A stretch of 64,000 nt of DNA from Chamaecrista fasciculata (Eukaryota; Streptophyta; Magnoliopsida; Fabales; Fabaceae): contig QANZ01045302.1 of NCBI GenBank assembly GCA_003254925.1, positions 271,335 to 335,334 on the forward strand, written 5' to 3'. Each line of letters starts with the position of its first letter. Position 1 is the first letter of the stretch. Below are positions 44,032-54,620 of this stretch, one piece after another. The translations under genes and the position numbers were made by a program. The notes beneath the pieces were generated by a model. The model searched no databases, was not told the DNA's origin, and saw only the letters and a program-made list of their open reading frames with translations.

Positions 44032-44467
44032 GAGTAAAATAACTTTCCGGTCCCTGATTTATGCACTCGCTGACAGATAGGTCCCTGAATTTTATCCATT
44101 GTACTAGCCGGTCCCCGAATTTTGCAAACGCTGCACTAATTGGTCCCTCCGTCATATTGGCGTTACAAAAATGTTGACGTGGCGATAACGGACGCTGATG
44201 TGTCCCGTTATGCGCTGACGTGTCCCGTTATCGCCACGTCAGCACCGTTATATTCCCAAAAAAAAAAACTGCCACGTCATAAAATAGTGACACATAAGCA
44301 TTTTCTCATTGCACTTATAGGTCCTTGACCCATTTTTATTCCATTATTCTTAATTTCCCCTCTTTTTTATCATCTTCATTCGTTTTAGTCCCAAATCCTC
44401 AAAATAAAATTGTAAAGTGTCCCAAAACTCTTTCAAACATTCCAATTTAGTCCTTAAAAATATTAAA

Positions 44468-44805
44468 AACTTTAAACCCTAAACCCTAAAACCCAAACCC
44501 TAAACTACTAAACCCCAAACTCTAAACTCCAAACCCAAACCCTAAAACCATAAACCCCAAACTCCAAACCTCAAACCCTACACCCTAAACCTTAAAACCT
44601 TAAAAAAAGTTTGAGTTGTACAATTAGATCCCTAACCCATTCTTATCCTATTATTCTCAATTCCCCCTATTTTTCATCATCTTCATTCACTTTAGTTCCA
44701 AATTCTCAAAATCTTCCAAACATTCCAATTTAGTCCTTCAAAATATTAAAAACCCTAAACCCTTAAATCCTAAAACTCTAAACCCCTAAACCCTAAACCC
44801 TAAAA
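44468..44805. repeat. telomere-like CCCTAAA-variant tracts inside the foldback
   Basis: Degenerate repeats of ccctaaa / cccaaac at about 44473-44610 and 44750-44805, mirrored by ggtttagggttt at about 46022-46070 in the other arm. They lie inside the transposon and are not a chromosome end. Confidence 0.8.
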
Positions 44806-44939
44806 AAATTACACATCACAAGAAATTTTAAAAAAAATTACACATCACAATTTTTTACACATTATCATAATTTTTGTCTCCCCCTAAACTTTCATCCAAA
44901 AATTAAAAATAAGTCCCAAATATTCTAAAAAAAAACGCA

Positions 44940-45540
44940 AGCCTCGTCATCTTCATCTTCCTCCTTCAACCTCCTCAGATTCAGTTTTGTAATTTCAGAT
45001 TCNTCTCTCTCCGTCATTCATCTACAGATCCCCGCCGATTTGGCACTGTAGTTCGTCCGAGTTCGGTGTTCAACCCCGGAAGCAGATCTTCCAGATCCCC
45101 GAAATTTCTCTTCTTCAATGGCCTCAGAAAATCACCGATTTCCTTTATTACCCCTAAACCCACAACCCCATCTTCCAATCTCGTCCCTCTCTGTCTCCGT
45201 AGTGCTCACCAAAGAAAATCGCCCATTTTCTTCAATTCCAAGGCCTACATGCTCTGTAATATTCCCTACGATTGAAATTCTGAGTTTATGGAATGTTTTT
45301 TTTTGGTTTTGTCCATTTTAATTAATTAAAGAATTAAAATTAAAACTTCAAATTAGGTGAGTGAGTGTGAGAGAGATGAATAAGAGGAAGGAGCTTGCCG
45401 TCGGAGAAGAGCTGGTCAGCGGGGAGCATGGCGGCAAGGGGGTGTTGGAGACGGAACTAAAATCTGGATTGGGGATCGAAGGGAACAATGATCAGAGTTA
45501 GGGTTTGATTTAGAGAGGCGTCCCATTCCCAGGAAATTTT
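44940..45540. other. captured host-gene-like segment inside the foldback element
   Basis: GC-richer, non-repetitive DNA unlike the arms. On the + strand (about 44940-45280) it resembles a 5' leader and start of a gene, with frames rich in Ser/Pro/Arg such as that starting at 45066, reminiscent of an organelle transit peptide. On the minus strand at about 45360-45440 the translation MLPADQLFSDGKLLPL resembles the PADELF..G.LLPL motif of a plant protein family. Both look like truncated captured fragments, not working genes. Confidence 0.5.
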
Positions 45541-46515
45541 CCGACGAGAGAGAGAGGCATTGACTGTGGTTTTTTTTTTTGTGTAAAATAAACTAAAACC
45601 CCCATGTATTTCTTCTTTCTTACATTTTGGTTCTATTATAGAGAAAAAGGTCCTTAATACAAAAAATTTAAACTTTTAAGAGTTAAAAATCAATTTTATC
45701 TTTTTTTTTAACGGAAAAGTGGATGGAAACTGTTAGAGGGACCATCTTTGTCAAATTTTGCATAACTGGGGGACTAATATGAAACGAAAAGTAACTGGGA
45801 GACCAATTTGGAACATTGAGCATAACTGGGGGACCAAAATAGGACTTTGGCCTAATATTTTTAAGGACTAAATTAGAATGTTTGAAAGAGTTTTGGGACA
45901 CTTTACAATTTTATTTTGAGAATTTTGGACTAAAATGAATGAAAATGATGAAAAAAAGGAGGAATTGAGAATAATGATATAAAAATGGGTCAAGAACCTA
46001 ATTGTTGAACTTAGACTTTTTTTTAGGGTTTAGGGTTTGGGGTTTTAAGGTTTAGGGTTTAGGGTTTTTAATATTTTTAAGGATTAAATTGAAATGTTTG
46101 AAAGAGTTTTGGGACACTTTACAATTTTTATTTTGAGGATTTGGGACTAAAACGAATGAAGATGATAAAAAAGAGGGGGAATTAAGAATAAGGGAATAAA
46201 AATGGGTCAAGGACCTATAAGTGCAATAAGAAAATGCTTATGTGTCACTATTTTATGACGTGGCGGCTTGTTTTTTTTTTGGAATATAACGGTGCTGACG
46301 TGGCGATAACGGGACACGTCAGCGCATAACGAGACACATCAGCGTCCGTTATGGCCACGTCAGCATTTTTGTAACGCCAATATGACGGAGGGACCAATTA
46401 GTGCAGCGTTTGCAAAATTCGGGGACCGGCTAGTACAATGAGTAAAATTCAGGGACCTATCTGTCAGCGAGTACATAAATCAGGGACCGGAAAGTTATTT
46501 TACTCATTTTTATTC

Positions 46516-46932
46516 TCAATAGACACTCCTCTTCTTATGGCTTAGGTTATAAGATGTCCTTCTTTACTGTTGGTGATTATTTTAATCCGATAATTTAAAC
46601 TAAATACATGCTCATGATACTATGTAGTGGACTTTAATTAAGAGAATAGGAGATAGCAAAGATCAAATTGTTAGTTCTTTGGTTATTATATCACTTTCTT
46701 TTGATATTTATGTTAATGACAATTTCAAGTCAAAGTTTTGTTATTGAACGAAAGTTCATAGATATTTGCATTGTTAATTAACTTCATTTTGATATTGTTC
46801 ATTTTGAATCGAAGAATTTTAAGTCGGATCTATCATTTTTAATTGACATATATATTCTAAGTTGAAGAGTTAATTGTGTAGGAAAATAATAAGTTGTCCC
46901 CCAAAAGATGGAAAGGACATAATTAATGACCG
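46516..46932. other. intergenic, no gene seen
   Basis: AT-rich DNA between the Pack-MULE-like element and the next foldback. Nothing is recognised. Confidence 0.5.
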
Positions 46933-47660
46933 GCTAAAGTGCAATTTTGATATTTTTTATCTTTAAATCGCAAGTTGCATTTAGCCCTTAATCTTTCTTT
47001 TTTTTTGTCGTTGTATTTCTTACAAATTTTACTTATTGATTTTAATAATTGAATGTAATCATATTTATCTCATAAAAAAGTTTGAATACATATTGCTTTT
47101 GACGAGTCTCTTCTTTATTTAGTTGGAGTTTTTAACAAATAAGGTTAAATTGAACTTCAAATGTGAGACGTTCATTTCACAGATAAACAAGCAAAGTTAG
47201 TCATATCTCTCTCATTTTAAATCTGATAGTGATGAATTTTGGAGCTATGAGTTACTCTTGACAAGTCATTCTTTTGCCTAATTGGAACCGAATAAGGCCA
47301 ATCAAAGCCCAAAAGTGACCTCATTTGATTTCAATTTCAACTATGTAGAAAAAGGTTTGGTCAAGAATAACTCATAACTCTGAACTCATTATAATTGAAC
47401 TTGAAATAAGGAAAAATGATTAACTTTATCCGTTTGATTATGAAACAAGCTGACCAATTTAACCTTTCTACGGTCTCAACTAAAACCATAAATAACTCAT
47501 AGAAAGCAATACATAATTTGGTATCGTTGTATTCAAACTTAAAATGAAAAAGATATGATAATATTCAATTCTTGAGATCAATGAAACATTTTAAAAAAAT
47601 TTAAGAGACTAAATTACAATTAAAACTATTAAAGAACTGAATTAGAATCTATTTATCAAA
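46933..47660. mobile_element. foldback-like repeat related to 4851-5722
   Basis: Shares inner phrases such as gagttactcttgacaagtc and atatctctctcatttt with the element at 4851-5722. Its ends are only loosely complementary and no target duplication was found, so the limits are approximate. Confidence 0.45.
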
Positions 47661-48128
47661 ATTGTTACCTAACCTTAATGACAGAAATATATTCAAACCT
47701 AGATTGCACTAGAACGGGTATGGTACTTGCACGGGTTCATCATATTCTAAATAAAATCTGGATCATCATATGGACACGTGTTCCCTGATGATAAGACCAA
47801 AGGAAGTATGTGCACCACACACGCTCTCCAAAGAATGAAAGTGACTGAAAACAAAATATGTTATGACCAGAAAATTCGACGCTTCCATGCAAAGAAGGAT
47901 TCTATGATTCCTACCCAATTGCCCATGAAACTTCCTCCAACTTTCCTTATGGTACTCTTCCCGTACACTCCACAAAACACAACATCATCATCATCATCAT
48001 TTGTGCCTCTATATATATCGTTCTTTAGTCTAGACACAAACACCCAGAAGAAGAGAAGCCAATAAACCACTCTGTTTATATATAAAAAATATATCTTTTT
48101 TGAGTGTGTTGCATATTATTGAGTATAT
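47661..48128 (+). promoter_or_regulatory. 5' flank and leader of the CML gene
   Basis: Contains catcatcatcatcat at about 47983-48000 and a TATA-like ctatatatatc at about 48009, about 110 bp before the CML start codon at 48129. The open frames on both strands here overlap each other and are not convincing. Confidence 0.45.
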
Positions 48129-48632
48129 ATGTCTCCGCTTACTGAAACTGACTTGCATAGAATCTTTGAGAGGCTAGATTTGAATGGTGATGGACTGGTG
48201 AGTGTTGAGGAGCTAAATTGGCTCCTTGAGAAGTTAGGATTTGAGTTCAGGGAAGATGAGCTGGAATCTCTGATAGGAAAACAGAGGCTTGACTTGAACG
48301 AGTTTATTTTCTTTTACGAGTCCTCCATATCGTCGAAGCAGAAGAATGAATTATCAGAGATTAATAATAATATTAATATTATTGAAGATGATGATGATGA
48401 TGATGTGGAGAGTGATCTTGTGAAGGCGTTCAAGGTGTTTGATTTGGATGGAGATGGGTTCATCACTAGCCAAGAGCTTGAGTGTGTGCTCAAGAGGCTT
48501 GGATTCTGGGACGACAACAATAATAATTGTAAAGATTGCAGAAACATGATTTGTGTTTACGATACCAATTCCGATGGTCGTCTTGATTTCGAGGAGTTTA
48601 AAGGCATGATGATGCTTACTTCCACTTCTTGA
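48129..48632 (+). CDS. CML44: calmodulin-like EF-hand protein (CML44-like)
   Basis: An intronless 167-aa calcium sensor. Loop 1 is at residues 17-28 (DLNGDGLVSVEE), loop 3 at 105-116 (DLDGDGFITSQE) and loop 4 at 145-156 (DTNSDGRLDFEE). The second hand is degenerate (GKQRLDLNEF, about 50-59) and lacks the Asp ligands, so three sites should bind calcium. A Ser/Asn-rich linker with six consecutive Asp (87-92) separates the halves, unlike the short helix of true calmodulin. The overall pattern matches Arabidopsis CML44/CML43-type proteins. Frames on the opposite strand are shadows. Confidence 0.9.
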   Translation: MSPLTETDLHRIFERLDLNGDGLVSVEELNWLLEKLGFEFREDELESLIGKQRLDLNEFIFFYESSISSKQKNELSEINNNINIIEDDDDDDVESDLVKAFKVFDLDGDGFITSQELECVLKRLGFWDDNNNNCKDCRNMICVYDTNSDGRLDFEEFKGMMMLTSTS

Positions 48633-49194
48633 TCGATCATCAATCTTCATTATATTAATATCATGATGATGCTTAATTCATTCCTTTTATATATATATAT
48701 ATCATTAGATATATGTACACTCAATTTTGGTTCTTCAATTTTCTTTTGTACAAAAGAAACTGAGTTGTATTGTGATATGTATGCTTCATAACTTGGATCG
48801 TTTAATGTATATGATATACATTTAAGTAATATTCAGTGGAAATGGCAGTAGCTCTGTTTATAAAATTGCATTGGTTTCTCCCATCAGTTAATGCGTCATT
48901 TTCTTTCAAACGCCCATTGTGCACCCATGAATTAATTGGTAATTAAAAGATAGATGGATAGAATTACAAGATTTTTAAGGGGGAAGAAATGTAAACTCTT
49001 GAGCTTATTTCCGGGAAAAGTCTAGAATCTTGTACCAGAAAAATCTCTGATGCATGCGCGTTGAACTTGTACTACATTGTATAGAAAAAAAATAATGGCA
49101 TTTTATTCCTTAAAATTTATTGTTAATTTTTTTTCACAAAAGTTTTATAATTTTATTTTTTATATTGATTATTACAAATTTCATAAATTTAAAA
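48633..49194. other. 3' flank of the CML gene
   Basis: AT-rich, with a short TA microsatellite near 48690. No gene seen. Confidence 0.5.
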
Positions 49195-49203
49195 TAAAAT
49201 TAA

Positions 49204-49605
49204 GGGTAAATTACACTTTGATACTCTGTTCTATAGACCGAATTCACTTTGGTACCATGTTCTTTCAAAAGTGATACTTTGGTACCCCGTTCTTTGCACC
49301 TCTAATACCTTGTTGACATTTTGGTACTATGTTCGTTGCATTGTTAACACTTTAGTACCCTAACAAAGATAGAACAAGATAACAAATCGTGAAAAAATAT
49401 GATATCAAAGTGAAATGAGTCCATGAAACAGGGTACCAAAGTGTTAACGGTACAAAGACATGGTACCAAAATGTCACTTTTCAAAGAACAGGGTTCCAAA
49501 ATGTTAACGGTGTAAAGAACAATGTATCAAAGTGTCATTTTTTAAAGAACATGGTATCAAAGTAAAATTGTTCTATAAAACAAGATACTAAAGTGTAATT
49601 TATCC
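49204..49605. mobile_element. foldback MITE, Mutator-like, 9-bp TSD
   Basis: A 402-bp inverted repeat with ends gggtaaattacactttgata and its near-complement closing aagtgtaatttatcc. Identical 9-bp duplications, taaaattaa, lie at 49195-49203 and 49606-49614. The interior is made of repeated tttggtacc(a/c)tgttctt phrases. Confidence 0.88.
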
Positions 49606-50198
49606 TAAAATTAAAAACTAAAAAAATTTGTTAAAAATTTTAATTTTAAAAAAAATAACTATATGATACAATTTTTATATAATTAATCATAAAAATATAA
49701 ATAAATAAAACTTATAATTAAAGTAATTTTATAATAACTAATAAACTTGATAGGGAAAGACGTACGTAACAGACCAATAATATAAATTGACTTAGCTATA
49801 GGCTTTTCTTCTACCGCCAAAAGTATAATCTCCATTTATATGTTAAGATTTTTCTAAACCATAGGCGGCACCGTGAATCGCGTGGCAAATATGATGGTAG
49901 AATGATAGAATATATACAAATAACAAATAAATTATTTTACAGTAAAAACAAAAAAAAGGAATCTTATTGTTGTAAGTTGTAACCATAAGTCGTTAGTCAC
50001 AAGGATCATTTACGAATTACGAGGAAACTCATTGTTTAGCTTTAACAACGTCGTCATCGTATATAGGGCCAATTGTAACAAAACATTCCGTGGGTGGTTC
50101 ATTTAATTTCTCTAGAACTGCTTGATTTTTCTCTAGCTATTTGTTAGAATTCTTTGCGCTATAGTCTTGTCTCTTTTACATACATATTTTTTTTTTTT

Positions 50199-50716
50199 GC
50201 TAAATTACATTTCGATACCATCTAGTTTAACATGATTCGGTTTAAAATGTGATACTTTGTTATCTTGAAATATCCACCGTTACGCTTTTGGTACCCGTAA
50301 CAATTTTTTCGTTAGTTTTAGACAGAATTTAGAATTTAACACGTGACCTGCATGTGGGTTTACTAAAACTCAATTTTGTCCAATATTTTGCCACATAATA
50401 AAGATCAAAAGTATACTTTTTGAAAGTTTTGAATTATTTCAGTGTTTGATGCTGAAAATTTTTTGAAAGAATTCAGAACTAGGTTTCGAAAAGAATGTGT
50501 TTGATCTTTATTATGTGATAAAATATTGGATAAAATTGAATTTTAGTGAGTACACGTGCAGGTCACGTGCCAAATTCTGTCCAAAACTAACAAAAAAATT
50601 GTTTAAAGTACCAAAAAGATAATGATGGAGACCTCAGAGTACTAAAATGTCTCGTTTTAAATCACAAGATATCAAAATAAAATAGTATCAAACTATAAGA
50701 GGTATCAATTTGAAGA
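50199..50716. mobile_element. foldback MITE with arms of about 230 bp
   Basis: The left arm (ctaaattacatttcgatacc) and right arm (ggtatcaatttgaagatc) are complementary over most of the element, including acacgtgacctgca and its complement. The arms meet near 50440. It abuts the Helitron-like copy at 50725. No target duplication was resolved. Confidence 0.7.
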
Positions 50717-50724
50717 TCTATATA

Positions 50725-50903
50725 TCTTATATTATATGGCTTCACCTCTTTCTGGTCGTCCACATTTTAAAACTATAGTACAAAATTAATAATAAGAGGA
50801 AAATTATTATTTGATCCCTTCTTTTTTATTGTGTTAACGATTTAGTCCCTCATTTATTTTACATACATATTTACGTGCCCGTTGGGGCACGCAAAGCCTC
50901 TAG
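50725..50903 (+). mobile_element. miniature Helitron-like element (copy 2)
   Basis: A 179-bp element starting TCTTAT after A and ending CTAG before T. The 3' end has the Helitron signature: a 7-bp hairpin CGTGCCC-gttg-GGGCACG at 50874-50891, followed by caaagcct and CTAG. The whole sequence is closely repeated at 23974-24141. There is no coding capacity. Confidence 0.75.
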
Positions 50904-51488
50904 TGTATATATATATATATACCTACGACAATACTCTTTGTAGTTACCGTGAAAGACGCCAACAACTTGAAGAGTCTTGGATGAAAATGAAGTAAAACTG
51001 TAAAAGCAATCTTGTATGAACAAGTTGATGAGGAGACAAGTACAACACACGGGGATGACCAATTGCAAAATAGTACTGACCCGAAGCCGAAGGTGAGTTT
51101 CCAAACGCAATTTTAGGTCAACAACGAAAAATTGGGGTTGAAAAGCATCAATACATAACATCATATACATGAAAGCACATAAAGAAATAAAAAATGAGTA
51201 AATCTTTATCTTTGAGTGATGGTGGTGGTCACGTGTTGAGTTATAGGCTTATAGCCTTAAAGGGCAAAAGGTTTTTTGGTATCAGCATTTTGAAAACAGT
51301 GAATTGAATTGAGGATTAGGCATCAGAAACAAAAATGGAATTCTGGGACGCGAATCACTCTATGAAGTTGTTGTTGTTGTATCTTTGAGAACATCAGTTT
51401 ATCTCTTCTTTCTTTCTTTCACTCCGTTCGAACTTTCAACCTCACTTGTTCAAATTAAAGCAATTCAAGCTGGGTTGGTTGAGATAAC
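50904..51488 (+). promoter_or_regulatory. 5' flank of the PPR gene
   Basis: Includes a TA run right after the Helitron end and the likely leader (about 51300-51488). The frame at 51385-51783 overlaps the true PPR frame and is a shadow. Confidence 0.4.
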
Positions 51489-53474
51489 ATGGAAATCCTT
51501 CAATCAACAATGCTTCTCTGTTTCTCTTCACCGCAGAAACCGATTAGCATTATCCAAATCAGACATCCTCGTGATCTCCGAATTAGAGCGGGGATTACTG
51601 TGGCACCCATTCGCACCGCCCACCAACTGTTCGATGAAATACCTCTTTCAGACACCTTCGCTTGGAACAATCTTATTCAAACCCATCTCTCCGATGGAGA
51701 TTCCATCCATGTTTTATCAACTTATAACCAAATGCTACTTCGTGGAGTTCGTCCTGATAGACACACTCTTCCTCGCGTGGTAACTGCGTCTCGTCTCTTG
51801 GGTGATTTATCCATTGGCAAACAGGTTCACGGGCAAGTTTTTAAACTCGGATTCTCTTCTGACCAGTATGTTATTACTGCTTTGATTGAAATGTATGGGA
51901 ATCTGGATAGTGTGGATATGGCTAAGTTGATCTTTGACAAGGCTCCTCACAGGAATTCAGTGTCTTGGACGCTTCTTGCAAAATTGTACATTGTTCAGGG
52001 TAAACCAAATTTGGCACTTGATTTATTTCATCAAATGTTGGACGACGTAGGTGTGCATATTGATCCTGTAGCGTTAGCAACAGCGATTAGTGCGTGTGGA
52101 TTGCTAAAATCTTTACAACAAGGAAAACTTGTGCACAATATTGCGAAGAAATGTGGGTTGGAATTTGATGTTTTAGTGAGTAATTCACTCTTGAAAATGT
52201 ATATAGATTGCAACAGTCTGAAAGATGCTCGGTGGGTGTTTGATCAAATGCCTTCCAAGGATATTATATCATGGACTTTAGTCATTCGTTCTTATGTGAA
52301 GATAGGAGGATTCAATGAAGGTCTCAAGTTATTTCGGCACATGAACTTTGATGGATTGAAGCCGGATTCTCCCTCAATTGCTAGCATTCTTCCTGCCTGT
52401 GGTAGAATCGCCTCCTATAACCAAGGTCAAGAAATTCATGGCTATTTGATCAGAAACGGTATTATTCACTCAAATCTCAAGGTGAACAATGCACTTATGG
52501 ACATGTATGTCAAGTCAGGAGCAATGGAATCTGCTTCAAATATATTTGCTGAATTGAATGAAAAAGATGTTATCTCTTGGACCGTGATGATATTGGGCTA
52601 TAGCTTACACGGACAAGGAAAGCTTGCAGTTGAACTTTTCCATCAGATGGTGAAAAACTCAAAGGCACAAATAGATGACACCACCTATTCTGCTATACTC
52701 CATGCTTGTGGCACAGAACGCATGGTTAATGAAGGAAAGTTTTACTTCAACCGCATAAGGTCTCCAACAGTGGCTCATTATGCTTCAATGGTTTCTCTGC
52801 TATCACGAGCCAGGCTCTTCGATGAGGCAATGATCTTCATTGAGGAACACCAGATTGGAAAAATAGCTGAAGTACAGAGAAAATTGCTTGAAGGATGCAG
52901 GATTCATCGTCAGTATAATCTAGGTAAGCGAGTGGTTGAGCTGCTTTGCGATTTGGAGCCTCTAAATGCTGAGAATTACGTGCTACTTTTGAACTGGTAT
53001 GCTGGCAGTAGAAAATGGCAAATGGTAGAAAAATTAAGGGAAACAATCAGAGACATGGGGTTGAAACCCAGAAAAGCCTATTCTTGGATTGTGCTTCGGA
53101 ATAAAGTTCACGTCTTTGGTATTGGGGATGTATCACATCCACGATCAGAGAGAATATATTCAGAATTACAGCGATTTATGGAGGAAATGAGAGTCCAAGG
53201 GGTTGAACCTATGTGGGATTTCATGCTCCATGATGTAGATGAAGAGCGAGAGTGCATTCAGATTGGACACAGCGAACTGTTAGCAATTTCTTTTGGGCTT
53301 ATCAGTTCACAAGATGGACCTGTACGTGTTACGAAAAATCTTAGGGTGTGTCATGGCTGTCATGATTTTGCCAAGTTCATATCCAAGATGAGCAGAAGAG
53401 AAATCATTCTCAAAGACCCAAATTTATTTCATCATTTTAAGGATGGATTCTGTTCATGTCAAGACTTTTGGTAA
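51489..53474 (+). CDS. PLS-class pentatricopeptide repeat protein with DYW domain
   Basis: A 661-aa intronless protein, probably a plastid or mitochondrial C-to-U RNA-editing factor. The N-terminus could be an organelle-targeting peptide. It is followed by tandem PPR motifs of P/L/S type (for example NNLIQTHLSDGDSIHVLSTY, ALIEMYGNLDSVDMAKLIFD, NALMDMYVKSGAMESASNIF), then an E-type region and the SHPRSERIYSEL segment. The C-terminal DYW deaminase domain has its zinc-site residues H594-x-E596, C621 and C624, then FHHFKDGFCSCQDFW. The protein ends in DFW rather than DYW. I do not recognise the exact orthologue, and the RNA target cannot be read from the sequence. The single-exon structure is usual for the family. 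Confidence 0.92.
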   Translation: MEILQSTMLLCFSSPQKPISIIQIRHPRDLRIRAGITVAPIRTAHQLFDEIPLSDTFAWNNLIQTHLSDGDSIHVLSTYNQMLLRGVRPDRHTLPRVVTASRLLGDLSIGKQVHGQVFKLGFSSDQYVITALIEMYGNLDSVDMAKLIFDKAPHRNSVSWTLLAKLYIVQGKPNLALDLFHQMLDDVGVHIDPVALATAISACGLLKSLQQGKLVHNIAKKCGLEFDVLVSNSLLKMYIDCNSLKDARWVFDQMPSKDIISWTLVIRSYVKIGGFNEGLKLFRHMNFDGLKPDSPSIASILPACGRIASYNQGQEIHGYLIRNGIIHSNLKVNNALMDMYVKSGAMESASNIFAELNEKDVISWTVMILGYSLHGQGKLAVELFHQMVKNSKAQIDDTTYSAILHACGTERMVNEGKFYFNRIRSPTVAHYASMVSLLSRARLFDEAMIFIEEHQIGKIAEVQRKLLEGCRIHRQYNLGKRVVELLCDLEPLNAENYVLLLNWYAGSRKWQMVEKLRETIRDMGLKPRKAYSWIVLRNKVHVFGIGDVSHPRSERIYSELQRFMEEMRVQGVEPMWDFMLHDVDEERECIQIGHSELLAISFGLISSQDGPVRVTKNLRVCHGCHDFAKFISKMSRREIILKDPNLFHHFKDGFCSCQDFW

Positions 53475-54289
53475 ATCAAATATTGGGACTTGGGCATATG
53501 TTGCTATGCCAATGTTTTCTTTTGGAATTAGCATTTCCATAGCAGCATCCTATCTAGTTTTTCTCATTTGATAGTTGAAAGATAATTTTTTTTGTTTTGG
53601 TAAATTAACTTCAATATCTTCAAACTATAGAGAAAGTATCATATGTACTAAAAAAAAACATTATTGGCAATTATAGCCTAATACTTTGACATTCAATTCA
53701 ATGTCACCTCAATGCTAAACTTATCAATTTTTAACGAAACATAATAATATGGTATAAGGACTTGGCCATATTTTGCTATGTCAATGTTTTCTTTTGGAAT
53801 CAGCATTTCTTTAGTAGCTAACTTGGTGGAGTGTGTTTAAAATCTTTCATAGCTTGGGCTAGAAATCTAACTTCTATCAATTTTTAAAGAATCTAAGCCT
53901 GAAATTCTAAAATTTTCAGTATAAAATGTTTGGATATCAGTTAACACTTAACATGTACACTGAAATTCATTGCGCAAAAATTTCAGATAAGTGATAAATA
54001 ATGCATTATTGTATATAAGCATAAACAATATAGCTAGCTCTATGCGATGGACCATATGTTTGGCTGATTCTAATATCAATGTACAATGTTAAAAGCGCTG
54101 TTGGTTTGCCCATGTTTTGAGTATGATCTCAGATTTAATTTTTCTTTTTCTTAAGACATCTTTGTTAAAAACAAAATCATTTTTCAATGACAAGTCATAT
54201 AACACAATTTATCACATAACTCATTCACTTTTAATCTTTCTTTTCTCTTTAGTCATCTTCAAATTTACTTTTTGATATCTGATATACAT
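53475..54289. other. 3' flank of the PPR gene
   Basis: AT-rich. The phrase ggacttgg(g/c)catat, followed by atgtcaatgttttcttttgg, is present at about 53484-53535 and again at 53758-53806, indicating a small local duplication of 3' flank sequence. No gene seen. Confidence 0.5.
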
Positions 54290-54620
54290 CCTTTTAAATA
54301 TCCTAGGCACCCTAACGCCACACGGATCCTCTCAGACACAATCCCTTAAATCTTAGTGCACTTGCCTGATACTACAGTGATAAGTCTCCATCAATCACAT
54401 TCACCTACCACACTCCACCATTTTCTCTATAAATACATTCTACAAAACCCTAACAAGGTAACTGATTCATCTCTCCACAATTTTTACTCTCATCTCTTAC
54501 ACTCTCTAACTTGAGCTTCAGAGTGGGTTCACATAGGCCTTTCCATGCGCACCCTTCTTGCAGGTTTCAAGCTTCGAGGTCAAAGCTATGGCCTTCTCTA
54601 AGGAAACCCAAAGGTAAATC
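54290..54620 (+). mobile_element. LTR-like fragment, possibly Ty3/Gypsy
   Basis: Contains a TATA box (ctataaatac, about 54429) followed by the phrase aacttgagcttcagagtggg and a gcaggt stretch, which resemble the 3' part of plant Tat/Ogre-type LTRs as I remember them. No paired LTR, internal region or target duplication was found, so this is an old isolated fossil if the call is right. It could instead be an unrelated promoter and leader. Confidence 0.4.

Larger units (their letters stand above)
44032..46505. mobile_element. 2.5-kb Pack-MULE-like foldback element, 10-bp TSD (copy C)
   Basis: Perfect 25-bp terminal inverted repeats begin gagtaaaataactttccgg and end ccggaaagttattttactc. Identical 10-bp target duplications, atttttattc, lie at 44022-44031 and 46506-46515. 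The inverted arms are long, about 44032-44500 against 45850-46505, and share the phrase gacgtggcgataacgg. Between the arms lie (CCCTAAA)n-like tracts and a roughly 600-bp gene-like segment (about 44940-45540) of higher GC. No transposase frame is visible, so the element is non-autonomous. It is a member of the GAGTAAA family. Confidence 0.88.

Noticed and set aside
45066-45321. Two overlapping + frames as a real small gene
   Set aside because: They lie inside the foldback element, overlap in different phases and lack any domain; a captured gene fragment is more likely.
44468-46070. CCCTAAA tracts as a real telomere or old chromosome fusion
   Set aside because: They are degenerate, mirrored in both arms and bounded by transposon ends with a target duplication.
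47778-48070. Frames on both strands before the CML gene
   Set aside because: They overlap one another in the promoter/leader region and show no recognisable domain.
54541-54615. Short peptide gene after a TATA box
   Set aside because: The 18-codon frame and its surroundings look more like an LTR fragment; no supporting downstream exon was found.
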